Assembly: GCF_000012325.1 (NCBI RefSeq) | Contig: NC_003910.7 | Location: forward strand, 2,604,001-2,668,000 | From: Colwellia psychrerythraea 34H | GTDB taxonomy: Bacteria; Pseudomonadota; Gammaproteobacteria; Enterobacterales; Alteromonadaceae | Direction: 5' to 3' | DNA length: 64,000 bases | Part shown: one piece after another, positions 35,801-44,618 of the stretch | How positions within the stretch are numbered: the stretch's first letter is position 1 | Layout: each line of letters starts with the position of its first letter | Translations under genes and position numbers: made by a program | Notes under the pieces: model-generated | What the model was told of the DNA's origin: nothing | Seen by the model: only the letters and a program-made list of their open reading frames with translations | Database searches by the model: none

Positions 35801-36813
35801 ATCACATCAAATGTTAAATCTTCAAATGAGCCTTGTATTGATAATTGTTGAGTACTGTCATCAATTTCTGACCACCATGCCACCTTGTGTAGTTGGCTTT
35901 CTAAGTGAGTTGTAAGCTGGTAGGGAGGTAGTAGCTTTGCCTCAGCAGTTAATTGGTTGATAGAGAACGCTGATGTGGTGGTTTTAAATTGGCTGATACT
36001 GACATCGGTATTAATCCAAGTAGCGCTTAGATGATTATTGTTTGAAAGCCACAGTGAATTTCTTGCTTGGTGATTGTCTATTGAAGTAGCTTGAGCATGT
36101 TCTGGCTGAGCCTTAGTGTTAACAGTCAAAGTGTCTACAGCCAAACTATCGAGTTGTAATTGCTCAATGTTCAGCGCAATAGGCAGGTTAATTTCTGGTA
36201 ACTTAGTAAAAGTATTATTGACTAACGAAGTTGTGCTCTGGTTGTTAACAGGCGTTGTTTGTTCTTCTCCAACGAGTAATAACGTCAACTGCTTTGCTCT
36301 GGGTTGTAAGAAGTTAAACTCACTTTTACTGATCGACAATTGTGTAATAAATTGCTCAATTGTGATCTCGGTATCATTGATAACTATCAGACTTTTTTTA
36401 AGCTCAACTGAATCAGCGTTAATTGAAAAGGGCATTACAAAAAGTTGAGATGCGGTATTATTTACTGATGAAACTTGCTCATCACCCTCATCGTCAGACA
36501 AGTAACGTAAAGAGAAATAGTCAGCTTTTGCTGATTTAATACATAAGGTTTTATTCCAGACACAAGCAAAGTTAATCTCAGTTGATAAGCCATTTACCCT
36601 AATATCAAGATTTGCTAACTGCAACTGAAATGAGTTTAATCGTACATCTCGAACTAAAGCTCCGCTGTTATAGTCAAAGGTAACACCATCAAAATTATTG
36701 AGTAATGTTAAGGTGATATTTGTGCCCCAAGGAGTCGTAACGAGTACGGTGATAAAGCAAAGTGATATTGCCAAATACTTAGATACAACCAAACTAATTC
36801 TGCGCCACATCAT
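32881..36813 (-). CDS. tamB: Translocation and assembly module protein TamB
   Basis: 1310 residues, the usual size. N-terminal membrane anchor (about 8-30), then a very long beta-rich periplasmic region ('LTISGNIDVVDGTFNIEKLPQSS') and the conserved C-terminal DUF490 domain ('MEMPEILSYLVRGRGLDAG' and 'YLKYGIGVYEPINELTVRM'). Forms, with TamA, the inner-to-outer membrane bridge that helps insert some outer membrane proteins and move phospholipids. The start overlaps the stop of tamA (ATGA). Confidence 0.95.
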   Translation of the reverse strand: MMWRRISLVVSKYLAISLCFITVLVTTPWGTNITLTLLNNFDGVTFDYNSGALVRDVRLNSFQLQLANLDIRVNGLSTEINFACVWNKTLCIKSAKADYFSLRYLSDDEGDEQVSSVNNTASQLFVMPFSINADSVELKKSLIVINDTEITIEQFITQLSISKSEFNFLQPRAKQLTLLLVGEEQTTPVNNQSTTSLVNNTFTKLPEINLPIALNIEQLQLDSLAVDTLTVNTKAQPEHAQATSIDNHQARNSLWLSNNNHLSATWINTDVSISQFKTTTSAFSINQLTAEAKLLPPYQLTTHLESQLHKVAWWSEIDDSTQQLSIQGSFEDLTFDVISEGNLALKSQGKINFIDEAMPFNLTIDAQQIPTPLSLTEYGEYSSLLLSLSGDVKQQTMDLASQIKGYGYNNAQLKLKASYQKNRATIDQFIFNDEDSESQVYLTGDIGLLADDISWQLSAQSTGFTLPEINIPALSELGTSEEQVAMLTKTLPDLITGRLQGSINSHGAWSKKAWSVSLSDTDISGNINALDLTIKADIGLNQLGNLQPGKLLIDFNNSALTLQASDSDFWDIKGKLTVDNINQWHQEIHGSFTSDFSVTGAQDNPTVNLQSQLNQLNWQQWYSDSLAIKANYQPMSGHDIQLTVKNDYLDWVNESTRYRIKNILFDITGNASNHQINAQWLGDFAGKLALSGHWDDEFTLWQSTIEQSALTYKNITLKNNKDFDVNVDLAKQESMVASHCWQGEGFGLCLPHQVNLGNVGDVALKMNIDLAVIDELFLPKDTEIISEIDGDIQINWSTQQAISAKARFTMSPGYLKVSDDFGEHVLSQWSQGLFALTVDEKQLTSKLALIATNNLPLVDITSSIDFIDDSFTDNNLVSNPKADYSFTDSTVNAQISLNQINLLPFQGILTDVITLEGKVTADISVDGTLGSPLFNGDIALTKGKFRLLQNANTLENISSSVMINNNQATMDADFYLADKLAKVQGNMSWQNSLSMNLDLTGYALPLVFPPQLVMSISPTLNFSLVEKALTISGNIDVVDGTFNIEKLPQSSVSLSDDVIILDQYGKAVVKETSGFDIKTDISVNIKPAFEVSGQGLSSHLSGQLKISQQEKNPFQLFGNIQSSDGTFQAYGQKLKIEKGEFTFNGPMDNPYFNLRASRHIKSEDIDVGIRVTGLANTLNMELFSTPTMEMPEILSYLVRGRGLDAGAEKSTVAASLLVGFGATNSAGLFDQIEKIPLISNIAVDTEGEGDQIQATVSGYVGNRVYLKYGIGVYEPINELTVRMFILNRFWLEIVSGIEQSTDLYYSFYID

Positions 36814-38639
36814 AATTCAGCACCTAAACTAATATGAACTCGCCAGCCTTTTTCATCATCATCAATGCCGTAGGCAAAATCAAATTTAACTGCACCAACG
36901 GGAGATAGGTAATGTAAACCTGTGCCAAATGAATAGACCGGATTAAATTCACCTTTATTTGCCACACTGCCGCCATCAGAAAATAATGCCACACGCCATT
37001 TATTGGTTAGATAATATTGATACTCAATGCTTGCTACCATCAACCGCGTACCGCCAACGACTACTTGAACAGAGTTTTCAGGGTCAGATGATGAAGGCAC
37101 GGTAGAACCAATGGACTGATAAGCAAAGCCACGAATACTTTGGTCTCCACCGGCATAAAATCGTAATGAAGGGGCTAATTCGGCGTCTCTATCAATATAG
37201 ATAGCCCCTAATTCCGCGCGGGTCACTAAACGGTGTTTTGGTTTTAATGTGGTAATGTAATTCCAACGTCCGTGTATTCTAAAAAAACTATTGTCAGAGC
37301 CTGCTTTTAAATGTGCTCCTTCTATATTATATATTTGTCTAAAGCCTGAACTTGGATCCAAAGCCGAGCCACCTCGAATAGTTCTAGACCAAATAATACC
37401 GGGAATAATGTATTGCACGTTATCTTCTTTAGACCAATCAATATTAGGTTCAACTTCGTCTAAATTATAACGCCAAGCTTCCTGATGCAGTCGGGTATAA
37501 AATTGTCTATTCCAGTTGTCTTTACTGAGCACCCGACCGATTTGAGCAGAATAAAACTTAGATTTTAAATCAGGATATTCATCATTTTCAACCGTCACTT
37601 TAACTTGTAGAAGGTCTTCAGTCGGATGACCTAACGGAATACTGTAAATAAAGTTACCAGTAGGATTTTTAGGAGAGTACTCAATTTTTGTTTCTTGAAA
37701 GTGGCCATATTTATTTATAAGCGGTGTGCGCCAGCCAACGGAAAGACGAAACTTAGTATCGGTGGCATAACCGACACCAAAATCAAATTGATGACTTTTT
37801 GCTGGTGTCAGTGTCACATTGATAGGAATGCTGTAATTATCATTTACTTTGTCTTCAATTTTCTGAGCGGGAACCGCCTGTACATTACCGAAATACTGCG
37901 TAGATTGAAGCTGTTGCTGCAATTTATGAAAATCATGGGTGTTATAAAAATCGCCTTTTTTAAAAGGGATCATACTGGTTAATAATTGTGGTTTAAGATC
38001 AAAGTCATTGAAATTTACTTCACCAAAGCGATATCTAGGACCACTATTATAAGTAATGGTGATGTTTGCATAATGATAACCTTGTTTTATTGTTATATTA
38101 CTATCGACTAAACTGCCGTCGAAATAACCTCGTTGTAGTGCCAAGGACAATAAGTCAGATTTTACAGTTTCATATTTACCATGATGAAGTTTATCGCCAT
38201 GGTGAATGTCAATATCATTTAGTAAGGCAATAAAAGCCGGATCGTTTTGTGCAGCGCCAGTTATGTTGATGTTGATATTATCGAGCAAAGTTGGTTCGTT
38301 TAATGTGATGATAAGGATCAGTTTCCACGGATCTTTTTCAACTACAACACGAATGTCAGCTTGGTAATAACCTAACGAATTTAATGCTTTGAAGGCATTA
38401 TCTTTGGCAGAATAGATAAAGGCAGAGCGTTCTAAATCAGATGTTGGCAAAGTACCTAAATATGAATGGATGTTTTTTTCAACAGCCTTTGATAGTTCGC
38501 CATCAAGTGTCACCTTTAAATTGCTTGCAAGAGCGACGTTGGTGAAAAATAGGAACAAGAACGATACTACTAACATTTTGATTTTTAGATTAAAAATCTT
38601 TGATAGCGTCTTGAGGTAATGTGGAATGTTCAAAACCAT
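36810..38639 (-). CDS. tamA: Outer membrane assembly factor TamA
   Basis: 609 residues. Signal peptide up to about residue 38 (NVALA-SN), three POTRA domains (to about 270), and an Omp85 beta-barrel with 'RFYAGGDQSIRGFAYQSIG', the conserved L6-loop type motif (R-G-F/Y), ending in an outer membrane C-terminus ('GWRVHISLGAEL'). Partner of TamB encoded downstream. Confidence 0.95.
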   Translation of the reverse strand: MVLNIPHYLKTLSKIFNLKIKMLVVSFLFLFFTNVALASNLKVTLDGELSKAVEKNIHSYLGTLPTSDLERSAFIYSAKDNAFKALNSLGYYQADIRVVVEKDPWKLILIITLNEPTLLDNININITGAAQNDPAFIALLNDIDIHHGDKLHHGKYETVKSDLLSLALQRGYFDGSLVDSNITIKQGYHYANITITYNSGPRYRFGEVNFNDFDLKPQLLTSMIPFKKGDFYNTHDFHKLQQQLQSTQYFGNVQAVPAQKIEDKVNDNYSIPINVTLTPAKSHQFDFGVGYATDTKFRLSVGWRTPLINKYGHFQETKIEYSPKNPTGNFIYSIPLGHPTEDLLQVKVTVENDEYPDLKSKFYSAQIGRVLSKDNWNRQFYTRLHQEAWRYNLDEVEPNIDWSKEDNVQYIIPGIIWSRTIRGGSALDPSSGFRQIYNIEGAHLKAGSDNSFFRIHGRWNYITTLKPKHRLVTRAELGAIYIDRDAELAPSLRFYAGGDQSIRGFAYQSIGSTVPSSSDPENSVQVVVGGTRLMVASIEYQYYLTNKWRVALFSDGGSVANKGEFNPVYSFGTGLHYLSPVGAVKFDFAYGIDDDEKGWRVHISLGAEL

Positions 38640-38795
38640 TAAGTAGATATTATTCCTGAAGAATTTGTTACTGTTAGAATGGCAAATATTACGCTATAAA
38701 TAGCATTGTGACTACGAGTATTAGCAAACACTCGGTGGCGTCATGCGGTGTTTTTAAAGGGGTAACTCAAACCAAATTTACCTAAAAAGTCTCTA

Positions 38796-39108
38796 ATACC
38801 AAGTTGATTAAGTTCTCTCCCACTCAGCGAGAAATAAAAGGCTTAGAGGCAAGACATTGATTGAAGAGAATGGTTATTCAGGAGAATATGCTCCTGCATT
38901 CTCTAATAAGCTGCATCCATGCAGCGTCCTTGTCAAAATCAATAACGCTGCATGTAAGCCTTTTAAACTCGCCCTTGGGAGCTTGTTCTATGCCCATTAA
39001 CATCGTTAAATTCATTTGATTTAGAATGACTAGACCTAAACAAATTCGCCTTGTTATTGAACATCTAACATAGCTCTGAGTTGGGAAGAAATTTAATCAA
39101 ATTGGTAT
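38796..39108. mobile_element. MITE-like element, ATACCAA family, copy 1
   Basis: 313 bp with imperfect terminal inverted repeats: left ATACCAAGTTGATTAAGTT, right (complement) ATACCAATTTGATTAAATT, each followed by a CTCAG block. The inner part 'AAAAGGCTTAGAGGCAAGAC' and 'GCCTTTTAAACTCGCCCTTG' also occurs, inverted, in the element at 53489-53751. It holds a 48-bp block (38880-38927) absent from that copy but present in the element at 50793. The rest of the tamA-mipA interval shows no gene. Confidence 0.85.
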
Positions 39109-39216
39109 AAAGTGATTGACGAACAATAAATAACTTTATAACTTCGTGGTAATTAGCTTTTTCATGACCTAAAAATACTTTGGGGGATGTATTGAAAAGA
39201 TACAACAAGTGAAAAG

Positions 39217-40506
39217 CTAAAAATCAAATTGCAGATAGACAGTATTGTAATTACTACCACCTTTAATACGACCAAACTGCGAAGCCGATTCAAATATAGA
39301 AGAACGATGGTGAATACCATAGCCAAGCCACGTACCTTTTAATGCATTAGCATTGAAAATATCACCCAAATTTATATCTATAGAAAAATCTATCGCATTC
39401 ATGAGCTTACTTGGGCTATAGCCTTTTTCTTCCATCTCGGTTCTCTCAATATAAGTCACATCAGAAATATATGAAATTCCTTCGGCAAACCCTAAGCGCC
39501 ATCGAACAGGCCAATGAATGGTGTAATAAGCTTTGATGCCGAGTTGATATTCTTGTTCACTATCTTGTACATCTGATCTCCAGTGCCAAGCCAATCCTGT
39601 GATTAGATACAACTCAATGGGTAAACTAAATAATTCATCCGTTAGCGGTACGCCATAGAAAACTGAAGTGAGTTGATTGTTGAATTCGTCTTTTTCAGTG
39701 TCACCGGCGAGAATTTCGCCAATATTAGAAGGGGTTGCCCAGCCATGAGCAACGCGCAGGTAGCTACCATTATTGAGGGAGCTTTTTCTACTTTTTGTTT
39801 TATCATTAAAAAATGCAATACCAAGGTAAGCTTCACTTTGCCAGCGTTTATCAACAATAGCACTTTGATAAGCGTTATTATCTAATCCGGTTAGGCCGAG
39901 TGAACCAATGAAGTATAAGTTTGAAATTACATGGTATCTTGATTCAATGGTTGCATTTACATCAATACCCGCACCAATGCGTTCATCTGTTAATTCATTC
40001 AAGGCATAATAATAACTATTAAACTCAGCACTTTTATACCGCGCTGATATTTTTGGCATAAATTCCCAGCTATCGTTTTGAAAGTACCAGCTACTGATGA
40101 AATTAGCATACGGTTTACCATCAAGATCACTCAATATTTCCACATCAAAATGATGGCTGTCACTTATGTTTTTACGCCATTGAAAACCAAAATCAAAGGT
40201 ATCTGCTTGTGTTTCATTTTGGTATTCAGTAGGAATATCGACAAAGCGCAGACGACCAAGGGCATTTAGTTCCCAGTCAGCTTTTTTTAACAAGTGACCG
40301 CCACCTTCGATGCCGCGTAAGAAAAAAGTATCACCTTCATAAAACATCATAGGTACGATACTGTTAACCTTATCATCCTCGGCATCAAATGGGATGCTAG
40401 CACTCCTGACGAGAAGACCTAAACCCCAGGGTTTTTCTTCAGAATTAGGTTTAGCGATTGCATTTATACTGAATGACAATACTATTAATGAGACGATTAA
40501 GCGCAT
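39217..40506 (-). CDS. MipA/OmpV family outer membrane protein
   Basis: 429 residues with signal peptide 1-18 (SINAIA-KP). 'PWGLGLLVRSASIPFD..DKVNSIVPMMFYEG' and an overall alternating beta pattern to a terminal 'YNTVYLQFDF' (aromatic last residue) identify an outer membrane barrel of the MipA/OmpV type. Longer than the usual 250-270 residues of MipA. Role in scaffolding or solute passage uncertain. Confidence 0.78.
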   Translation of the reverse strand: MRLIVSLIVLSFSINAIAKPNSEEKPWGLGLLVRSASIPFDAEDDKVNSIVPMMFYEGDTFFLRGIEGGGHLLKKADWELNALGRLRFVDIPTEYQNETQADTFDFGFQWRKNISDSHHFDVEILSDLDGKPYANFISSWYFQNDSWEFMPKISARYKSAEFNSYYYALNELTDERIGAGIDVNATIESRYHVISNLYFIGSLGLTGLDNNAYQSAIVDKRWQSEAYLGIAFFNDKTKSRKSSLNNGSYLRVAHGWATPSNIGEILAGDTEKDEFNNQLTSVFYGVPLTDELFSLPIELYLITGLAWHWRSDVQDSEQEYQLGIKAYYTIHWPVRWRLGFAEGISYISDVTYIERTEMEEKGYSPSKLMNAIDFSIDINLGDIFNANALKGTWLGYGIHHRSSIFESASQFGRIKGGSNYNTVYLQFDF

Positions 40507-40717
40507 AATTACTTCTCTAAAATCAATGGGGTTAACATCATTTATGTTAGCAGTATAGTGACAACCCGTGGGAATTAATGTGAGGTAAATAACAGTATCA
40601 CTCGCTATCTCATATTCTATTTAAGCTTTTTAAGATAGGGGTGCTAAATTTAGCCAACAGGGATTAATTAACAAACTTTAGCTCGATAGGGACAAAATCA
40701 TTTAACTCGGAGTAATA

Positions 40718-41035
40718 ATGTCGTTGATCTCAAATACACCTAAACCGCCATACTTTGCCGTAATCTTCACGTCTACAAGGACTGAAGGTGATAATGGGTA
40801 TGGTGAAATGGCCAACAGAATGGTTGAATTAGCACAGCAGCAATCAGGATTTTTGGGCATTGAATCAGCCAGAGAAGAGCTTGGTATCACTGTTTCTTAT
40901 TGGACAGACCTCGACTCTATTAAAAACTGGAAGGCGAACGTGGAACATTTAGAAGCTCAAAAAACGGGTCGTAAGTCTTGGTATGATTCGTTTAAAGTGC
41001 GAATTTCAAAAGTAGAACGCGATTACGGTAACTAA
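40718..41035 (+). CDS. Antibiotic biosynthesis monooxygenase domain protein
   Basis: 105 residues. 'YFAVIFTSTRTEGDNGYGEMANRMVELAQQQSGFLGIESAREELGITVSYW' covers residues 12-62 and is typical of the ABM family (YgiN-like dimeric ferredoxin fold). ATG start with CGGAG upstream. Substrate not known; many members detoxify quinone-like compounds or are stress proteins. Confidence 0.85.
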   Translation: MSLISNTPKPPYFAVIFTSTRTEGDNGYGEMANRMVELAQQQSGFLGIESAREELGITVSYWTDLDSIKNWKANVEHLEAQKTGRKSWYDSFKVRISKVERDYGN

Positions 41036-41201
41036 TACTATTGGTATAAGTCTATAACTATTATATTTTTGTTTAAAAGTTCTCAACAATATTTTAAACT
41101 GATTTAATACAAAGAGTTGTTCACGTAAAACTACGCATATCTGATAACCCGCAATAGTTGTCTATTTAAGTGTTCGTGACCTTTATCAGGAGTATCTTCA
41201 C

Positions 41202-41792
41202 ATTAAACCTCTATGGATAGTCATATTTATCACTGTGCTTATTTGGTCGGGAATATCTCCTAAAGATCAGTTCACTTGGTTTCTTGAAGTGTTTCCTGCA
41301 TTAATCGGGGCTGCTTTATTAACAGTTACATACCGCTCGTTCCGCCTTACTTCGATGCTATATTTCTTCATCTTATTACATTGCATTGTGTTAATGATTG
41401 GCGGTCATTACACCTATGCTGAAGTACCTTTTTTTGATGGTTTATTCGGTGCAGAGCGCAATAACTACGACAAAGTGGGACACTTTTTTCAAGGCTTTGT
41501 TCCTGCACTTTTAGCGAGAGAAATTTTAATCCGTAAAAATGTTGTCAACGGTAACGTTTGGCGAAATGTTATTATTGTTTCTATCTGCTTAGCATTCAGT
41601 GCTTTTTATGAGTTAATTGAATGGTGGGTTGCGTTAATGTCTGGTGAAGATGCAGAAGCCTTTTTAGGAACACAAGGTTATGTATGGGATACACAGTCAG
41701 ATATGGGGTTGGCCTTGTTAGGTGCAATTTGTTCTTTAATGGTCTTATCAAAAATTCATAATCACCAAATACAAAAAGTCACTAGTAATTAA
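41202..41792 (+). CDS. DUF2238/YjdF family membrane protein, ATT start likely
   Basis: 196 residues if read from ATT 41202: MKPLWIVIFITVLIWSG. GGAG lies at 41189-41192, 9 bases before the ATT, and no ATG, GTG or TTG occurs between the in-frame stop at 41145 and GTG 41235. GTG 41235 would cut the first membrane segment and has no box. 'RNNYDKVGHFFQGFVPALLAREIL', 'FYELIEWW' and 'GTQGYVWDTQSDMGLALLGA' mark DUF2238. Five to six membrane segments, function unknown. Confidence 0.8.
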   Translation: MKPLWIVIFITVLIWSGISPKDQFTWFLEVFPALIGAALLTVTYRSFRLTSMLYFFILLHCIVLMIGGHYTYAEVPFFDGLFGAERNNYDKVGHFFQGFVPALLAREILIRKNVVNGNVWRNVIIVSICLAFSAFYELIEWWVALMSGEDAEAFLGTQGYVWDTQSDMGLALLGAICSLMVLSKIHNHQIQKVTSN

Positions 41793-41900
41793 ATCGAGAC
41801 TGCTAGTAGTGGCATAGCTCTGTCTCAGTTATGCTGTGTTCCTAAGTTTGCTCTCAATTTTAGTCCTTTATTAAACCTGTAAGCTTAAGGAATTATTCAA

Positions 41901-42260
41901 ATGCCTCATGTAGAAATTAAATATTCAGATAATGTAGAGTTCGATACGAACAAAGTTTTTGACGCGATAGAAGCGGTCATTACAAAGCACGATGTAAGTG
42001 CAGGGGAATGCAAATCAAGAGCCTACCCATGCTCTCAATATAAATACGCACACATACTTGTTACCGTTTCGTTATTACCTAAACCGCATCGAGACAAAAG
42101 GTTTACCCAAAAGTTAAGCAGTGAAATAGAAGCGGCAGTAAAAGCGCACTTAAAACAAAGCTTATATTTTTCGTTAAACATTGAATACAGTTTAAATTAC
42201 TATACTACCAACATTCATAGCGTTGAAGGAGATAACCTGCAGAGAATGGACGACAGGTAA
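41901..42260 (+). CDS. 5-carboxymethyl-2-hydroxymuconate isomerase-like protein
   Basis: 119 residues, starting MPHVEIKYSDN with the N-terminal proline (P2) that is catalytic in tautomerase-superfamily CHMI proteins. 'RDKRFTQKLSSEIEAAVKAHL' near residue 74 fits the family. AAGGAA lies 9 bases before the ATG. Without other homoprotocatechuate genes nearby its physiological substrate is unclear. Confidence 0.8.
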   Translation: MPHVEIKYSDNVEFDTNKVFDAIEAVITKHDVSAGECKSRAYPCSQYKYAHILVTVSLLPKPHRDKRFTQKLSSEIEAAVKAHLKQSLYFSLNIEYSLNYYTTNIHSVEGDNLQRMDDR

Positions 42261-42271
42261 AAAGTTAACTA

Positions 42272-42311
42272 TAACTCCGGACATTATCAGCCTTTTAAAG
42301 GGCGTTATACC
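42272..42311 (+). other. Minimal attC-like site
   Basis: TATAACTCCGGACATTATC and AGCCTTTTAAAGGGCGTTATAC give both boxes within 40 bases, with a CCTTTTAAAGG stem. Much shorter than the 60-130 bp sites in the array; it may be a right half only. Confidence 0.5.
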
Positions 42312-42328
42312 CCAACACGGATGAGCAC

Positions 42329-43042
42329 ATGTATCTTTTATTGACAGTTATCGTTTCAAGCTTAATTGCTGGTTTGGCTATGCCTTTAGGGGCTGCCATT
42401 GCACATTTTGAAAGTATCAAAGAAAAATGGATTGAGGAAGAGTTTAGACACAGTGTTATGGCATTTGGGGGTGGGGCGTTATTGTCAGCTGTTGCGCTAG
42501 TGCTAGTGCCTGAAGGCATGGCTGTTCTAGAACCGCTGTCGGTATGTTTTTGGTTTATAGTCGGTGGGCTCAGTTTTATGTCCCTTGATATTTACCTAAA
42601 GAAAATAGATACCCCAGCGAGTCAACTTGCTGCAATGCTGTCTGATTTTATTCCAGAATCAATCGCCTTAGGGGCAGCATTTGCGACGGGAGAAAGTACC
42701 GCTTTTCTACTTGCAGGTTTAATTGCATTACAAAATTTACCAGAAGGGTTTAGTGCCTATCGTGAGTTGAACGGGACTTCCGTTTATAAACCGAAAAAAA
42801 TTATCATCATGTTTACGTTAATGGCTTTACTTGGCCCAATCTCTGGCGTTTCTGGTTATTTATGGTTATCTGATTACCCAGAAATTATCGCAGCGATTAT
42901 GCTATTTGCCTCAGGCGGTATTCTCTATTCAATATTCCAAGACATAGCCCCTCAAGTAAAACTAGAAAAACACTGGGCTCCACCAATGGGCGCTGTACTA
43001 GGTTTTGTTCTTGGTATGCTTGGTTTCATGTTTACAGCATAA
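42329..43042 (+). CDS. ZIP family metal transporter
   Basis: 237 residues, about eight membrane segments. 'FGGGALLSAVALVLVPEGM' and the metal site 'DFIPESIALGAAF', 'IALQNLPEGFSAYREL' (N-x-P-E-G) are the ZIP signatures of transmembrane segments 4 and 5. Moves divalent metal such as Zn or Fe toward the cytoplasm. ATG start just after the attC-like site. Confidence 0.88.
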   Translation: MYLLLTVIVSSLIAGLAMPLGAAIAHFESIKEKWIEEEFRHSVMAFGGGALLSAVALVLVPEGMAVLEPLSVCFWFIVGGLSFMSLDIYLKKIDTPASQLAAMLSDFIPESIALGAAFATGESTAFLLAGLIALQNLPEGFSAYRELNGTSVYKPKKIIIMFTLMALLGPISGVSGYLWLSDYPEIIAAIMLFASGGILYSIFQDIAPQVKLEKHWAPPMGAVLGFVLGMLGFMFTA

Positions 43043-43101
43043 AGCACTATTTTTAGCCTTGATGGTACTTCGTCACTTAACAATAATAACAGGATTAACA
43101 G

Positions 43102-43599
43102 ATGTCTGAAGTCACTATTTATTACCTTGAAATGAACACACTAACTGAATTAAACCCTAAGCTCGAGTCCAGAGGTTTGACTGTTACACAGGTTGAAATT
43201 AAAAATTTCCGCTTCAACCGTTTTCTTTATCAGTATGTTGGAGAGCCATGGGAATGGACTGATAAACTTACCCACAGTGATGAATCATGGAAAACTTATG
43301 CTGAAAGTCCAATGGTCAGTACTTATGTGGCTTATTATCGAGGCGCTATTGCAGGTTATTTTGAACTACAAAATACTTCATCAGGTGATGTAGAAATTAT
43401 GTACTTTGGCTTGGCACCAGATTTTATCGGTAAAGGCTTCGGCGGCTATCTTCTGACTTGTGCCATTAAATCAGCATGGTCTCTGCCTGATGCAAAACGT
43501 GTTTGGTTGCATACCTGTAGCCTTGACCACCTAAGTGCTTTACAAAATTACAAAGCGCGCGGTTTTAAAATCTACAAAGAAGAGGTGGAACAAGGTTAG
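43102..43599 (+). CDS. GNAT family N-acetyltransferase
   Basis: 165 residues. 'VEIMYFGLAPDFIGKGFGGYLLTCAIKSAW' contains the acetyl-CoA loop (G-K-G-F-G-G). 'RVWLHTCSLDHLSALQNYKARGFKIYKEE' is the C-terminal motif seen in a conserved, aromatic-residue-rich GNAT group. ATG start. No attC separates it from the ZIP gene. Confidence 0.85.
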   Translation: MSEVTIYYLEMNTLTELNPKLESRGLTVTQVEIKNFRFNRFLYQYVGEPWEWTDKLTHSDESWKTYAESPMVSTYVAYYRGAIAGYFELQNTSSGDVEIMYFGLAPDFIGKGFGGYLLTCAIKSAWSLPDAKRVWLHTCSLDHLSALQNYKARGFKIYKEEVEQG

Positions 43600-43735
43600 C
43601 CTGTGACATAGGGTGCGATGGTAATCACTTTGAGGATATATCTAATGTTTAATCTTCCTATGAAAGGCTGTTAAGTGCCATTGTGGACATTAAGCTTTAA
43701 TTTTTCTCATATTTTATAATGCATCCTATCGTCAA

Positions 43736-43877
43736 ATTACTGAGAAGACTCAGTAATATTTATGCTTTTCTATTAACAAAGTAAAAAATAATAGAATAAG
43801 GGTTTGAAATTAAAGGATATTGAGTTATTTTATTCAACATTAAAGTAGATGATGATTACTGATACGTCTACATAATA
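43736..43877. repeat. Second locus of the ATTACTGAGA hairpin repeat
   Basis: ATTACTGAG..CTCAGTAAT at 43736-43757 and a damaged copy (ATTACTGATACGTCTACATAAT) from 43855, 119 bases apart. The interval aligns by eye with 405-544, including 'TTTGAAATTA' and 'GGATATT', and both end in TGTTAT just before a small membrane gene. Confidence 0.7.
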
Positions 43878-43915
43878 AATTGTTATGTTTTATTCAAATA
43901 TGGACGTTAAATCAA

Positions 43916-44185
43916 ATGAAAGATGATCAATTTAAAGCATGGGAATCAACGCGAACAAAAGGAAAATTAAATTTTGTTCTATTTACTGGTGTCTTATCAT
44001 GGGGCTTACCAATGTTTATTTTAATGGCTTTCATGAACAAACCTTTTGCTGATGGCTTCACATCGAAATCCGCCATTATTCATTATATAGTTTGGCCATT
44101 AACTGGAGTGCTGTTTGGTGTGCTGACTTGGTATATGTCGGAACGAAAGTATAAAAAAGAACTAGTTAGTCGTAATAATAAATAA
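43916..44185 (+). CDS. Small two-pass membrane protein
   Basis: 89 residues from ATG 43916; an earlier frame start lies in the repeat. 'KAWESTRTKGKLNFVLFTGVLSWGLPMFILM' and 'YIVWPLTGVLFGVLTWYMSERKYKKEL' give two membrane segments with charged ends. This type of protein is familiar from other bacteria but has no assigned function. Cassette gene, as an attC follows. Confidence 0.7.
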   Translation: MKDDQFKAWESTRTKGKLNFVLFTGVLSWGLPMFILMAFMNKPFADGFTSKSAIIHYIVWPLTGVLFGVLTWYMSERKYKKELVSRNNK

Positions 44186-44280
44186 CAAGAACTTCAAACG
44201 GTAAAAATACAGTTGGCTGTTTTCACTCCGTTCTACATTTTAGCCAACTATATTTTTCCGCTTAAGTAGGCGTGATGTGT
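44184..44280 (+). other. attC site, altered core
   Basis: ATAACAAGAAC overlaps the stop. ACAGTTGGCTG pairs with TAGCCAACTA, and CCGCTTAAGTAGGCGTGATGTG closes it. The core is GTGATGT instead of GTTATGT. Confidence 0.75.
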
Positions 44281-44321
44281 TTAGGATTATTCACTGTAAA
44301 TTCACGGATGAGGAGTCAAAA

Positions 44322-44519
44322 ATGAGATTCAACAACAAACTCAATCGAGCCCAACTTGGTGCTTTAACCTTATGTTTAAGTACTTCACTTGGTATGTCTA
44401 TTTTCGTTGGTAATTCATCGATTTTCATAGGGTTCATGCTTGGTACAATTACCATCAGTGTTTATGTCATTATTGTCTTTGGAAGGTGGAGTGCAAAAAA
44501 CACACAACAAGCAAATTAA
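44322..44519 (+). CDS. Small two-pass membrane protein
   Basis: 65 residues from ATG 44322 with GAGGAG 8 bases upstream. Hydrophobic segments about 9-27 and 30-52, charged tail 'RWSAKNTQQAN'. No family recognised. Flanked by two attC sites. Confidence 0.65.
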   Translation: MRFNNKLNRAQLGALTLCLSTSLGMSIFVGNSSIFIGFMLGTITISVYVIIVFGRWSAKNTQQAN

Positions 44520-44600
44520 TCAGGACAAATAACAGTTGGTTTTTTCTCCTTCGTCGTTAATTTTAACCAACTATTAATCAGCCCCTTATCTGGGCGTTAC
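44517..44600 (+). other. attC site
   Basis: TAATCAGGACAAATAACAGTTGG pairs with TTTTAACCAACTATTAATC, and AGCCCCTTATCTGGGCGTTAC closes it. One of the best matches to the Vibrio-type repeat in the window. AAAGGA follows. Confidence 0.85.
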
Positions 44601-44618
44601 ATTTTTAAAGGACTATCA

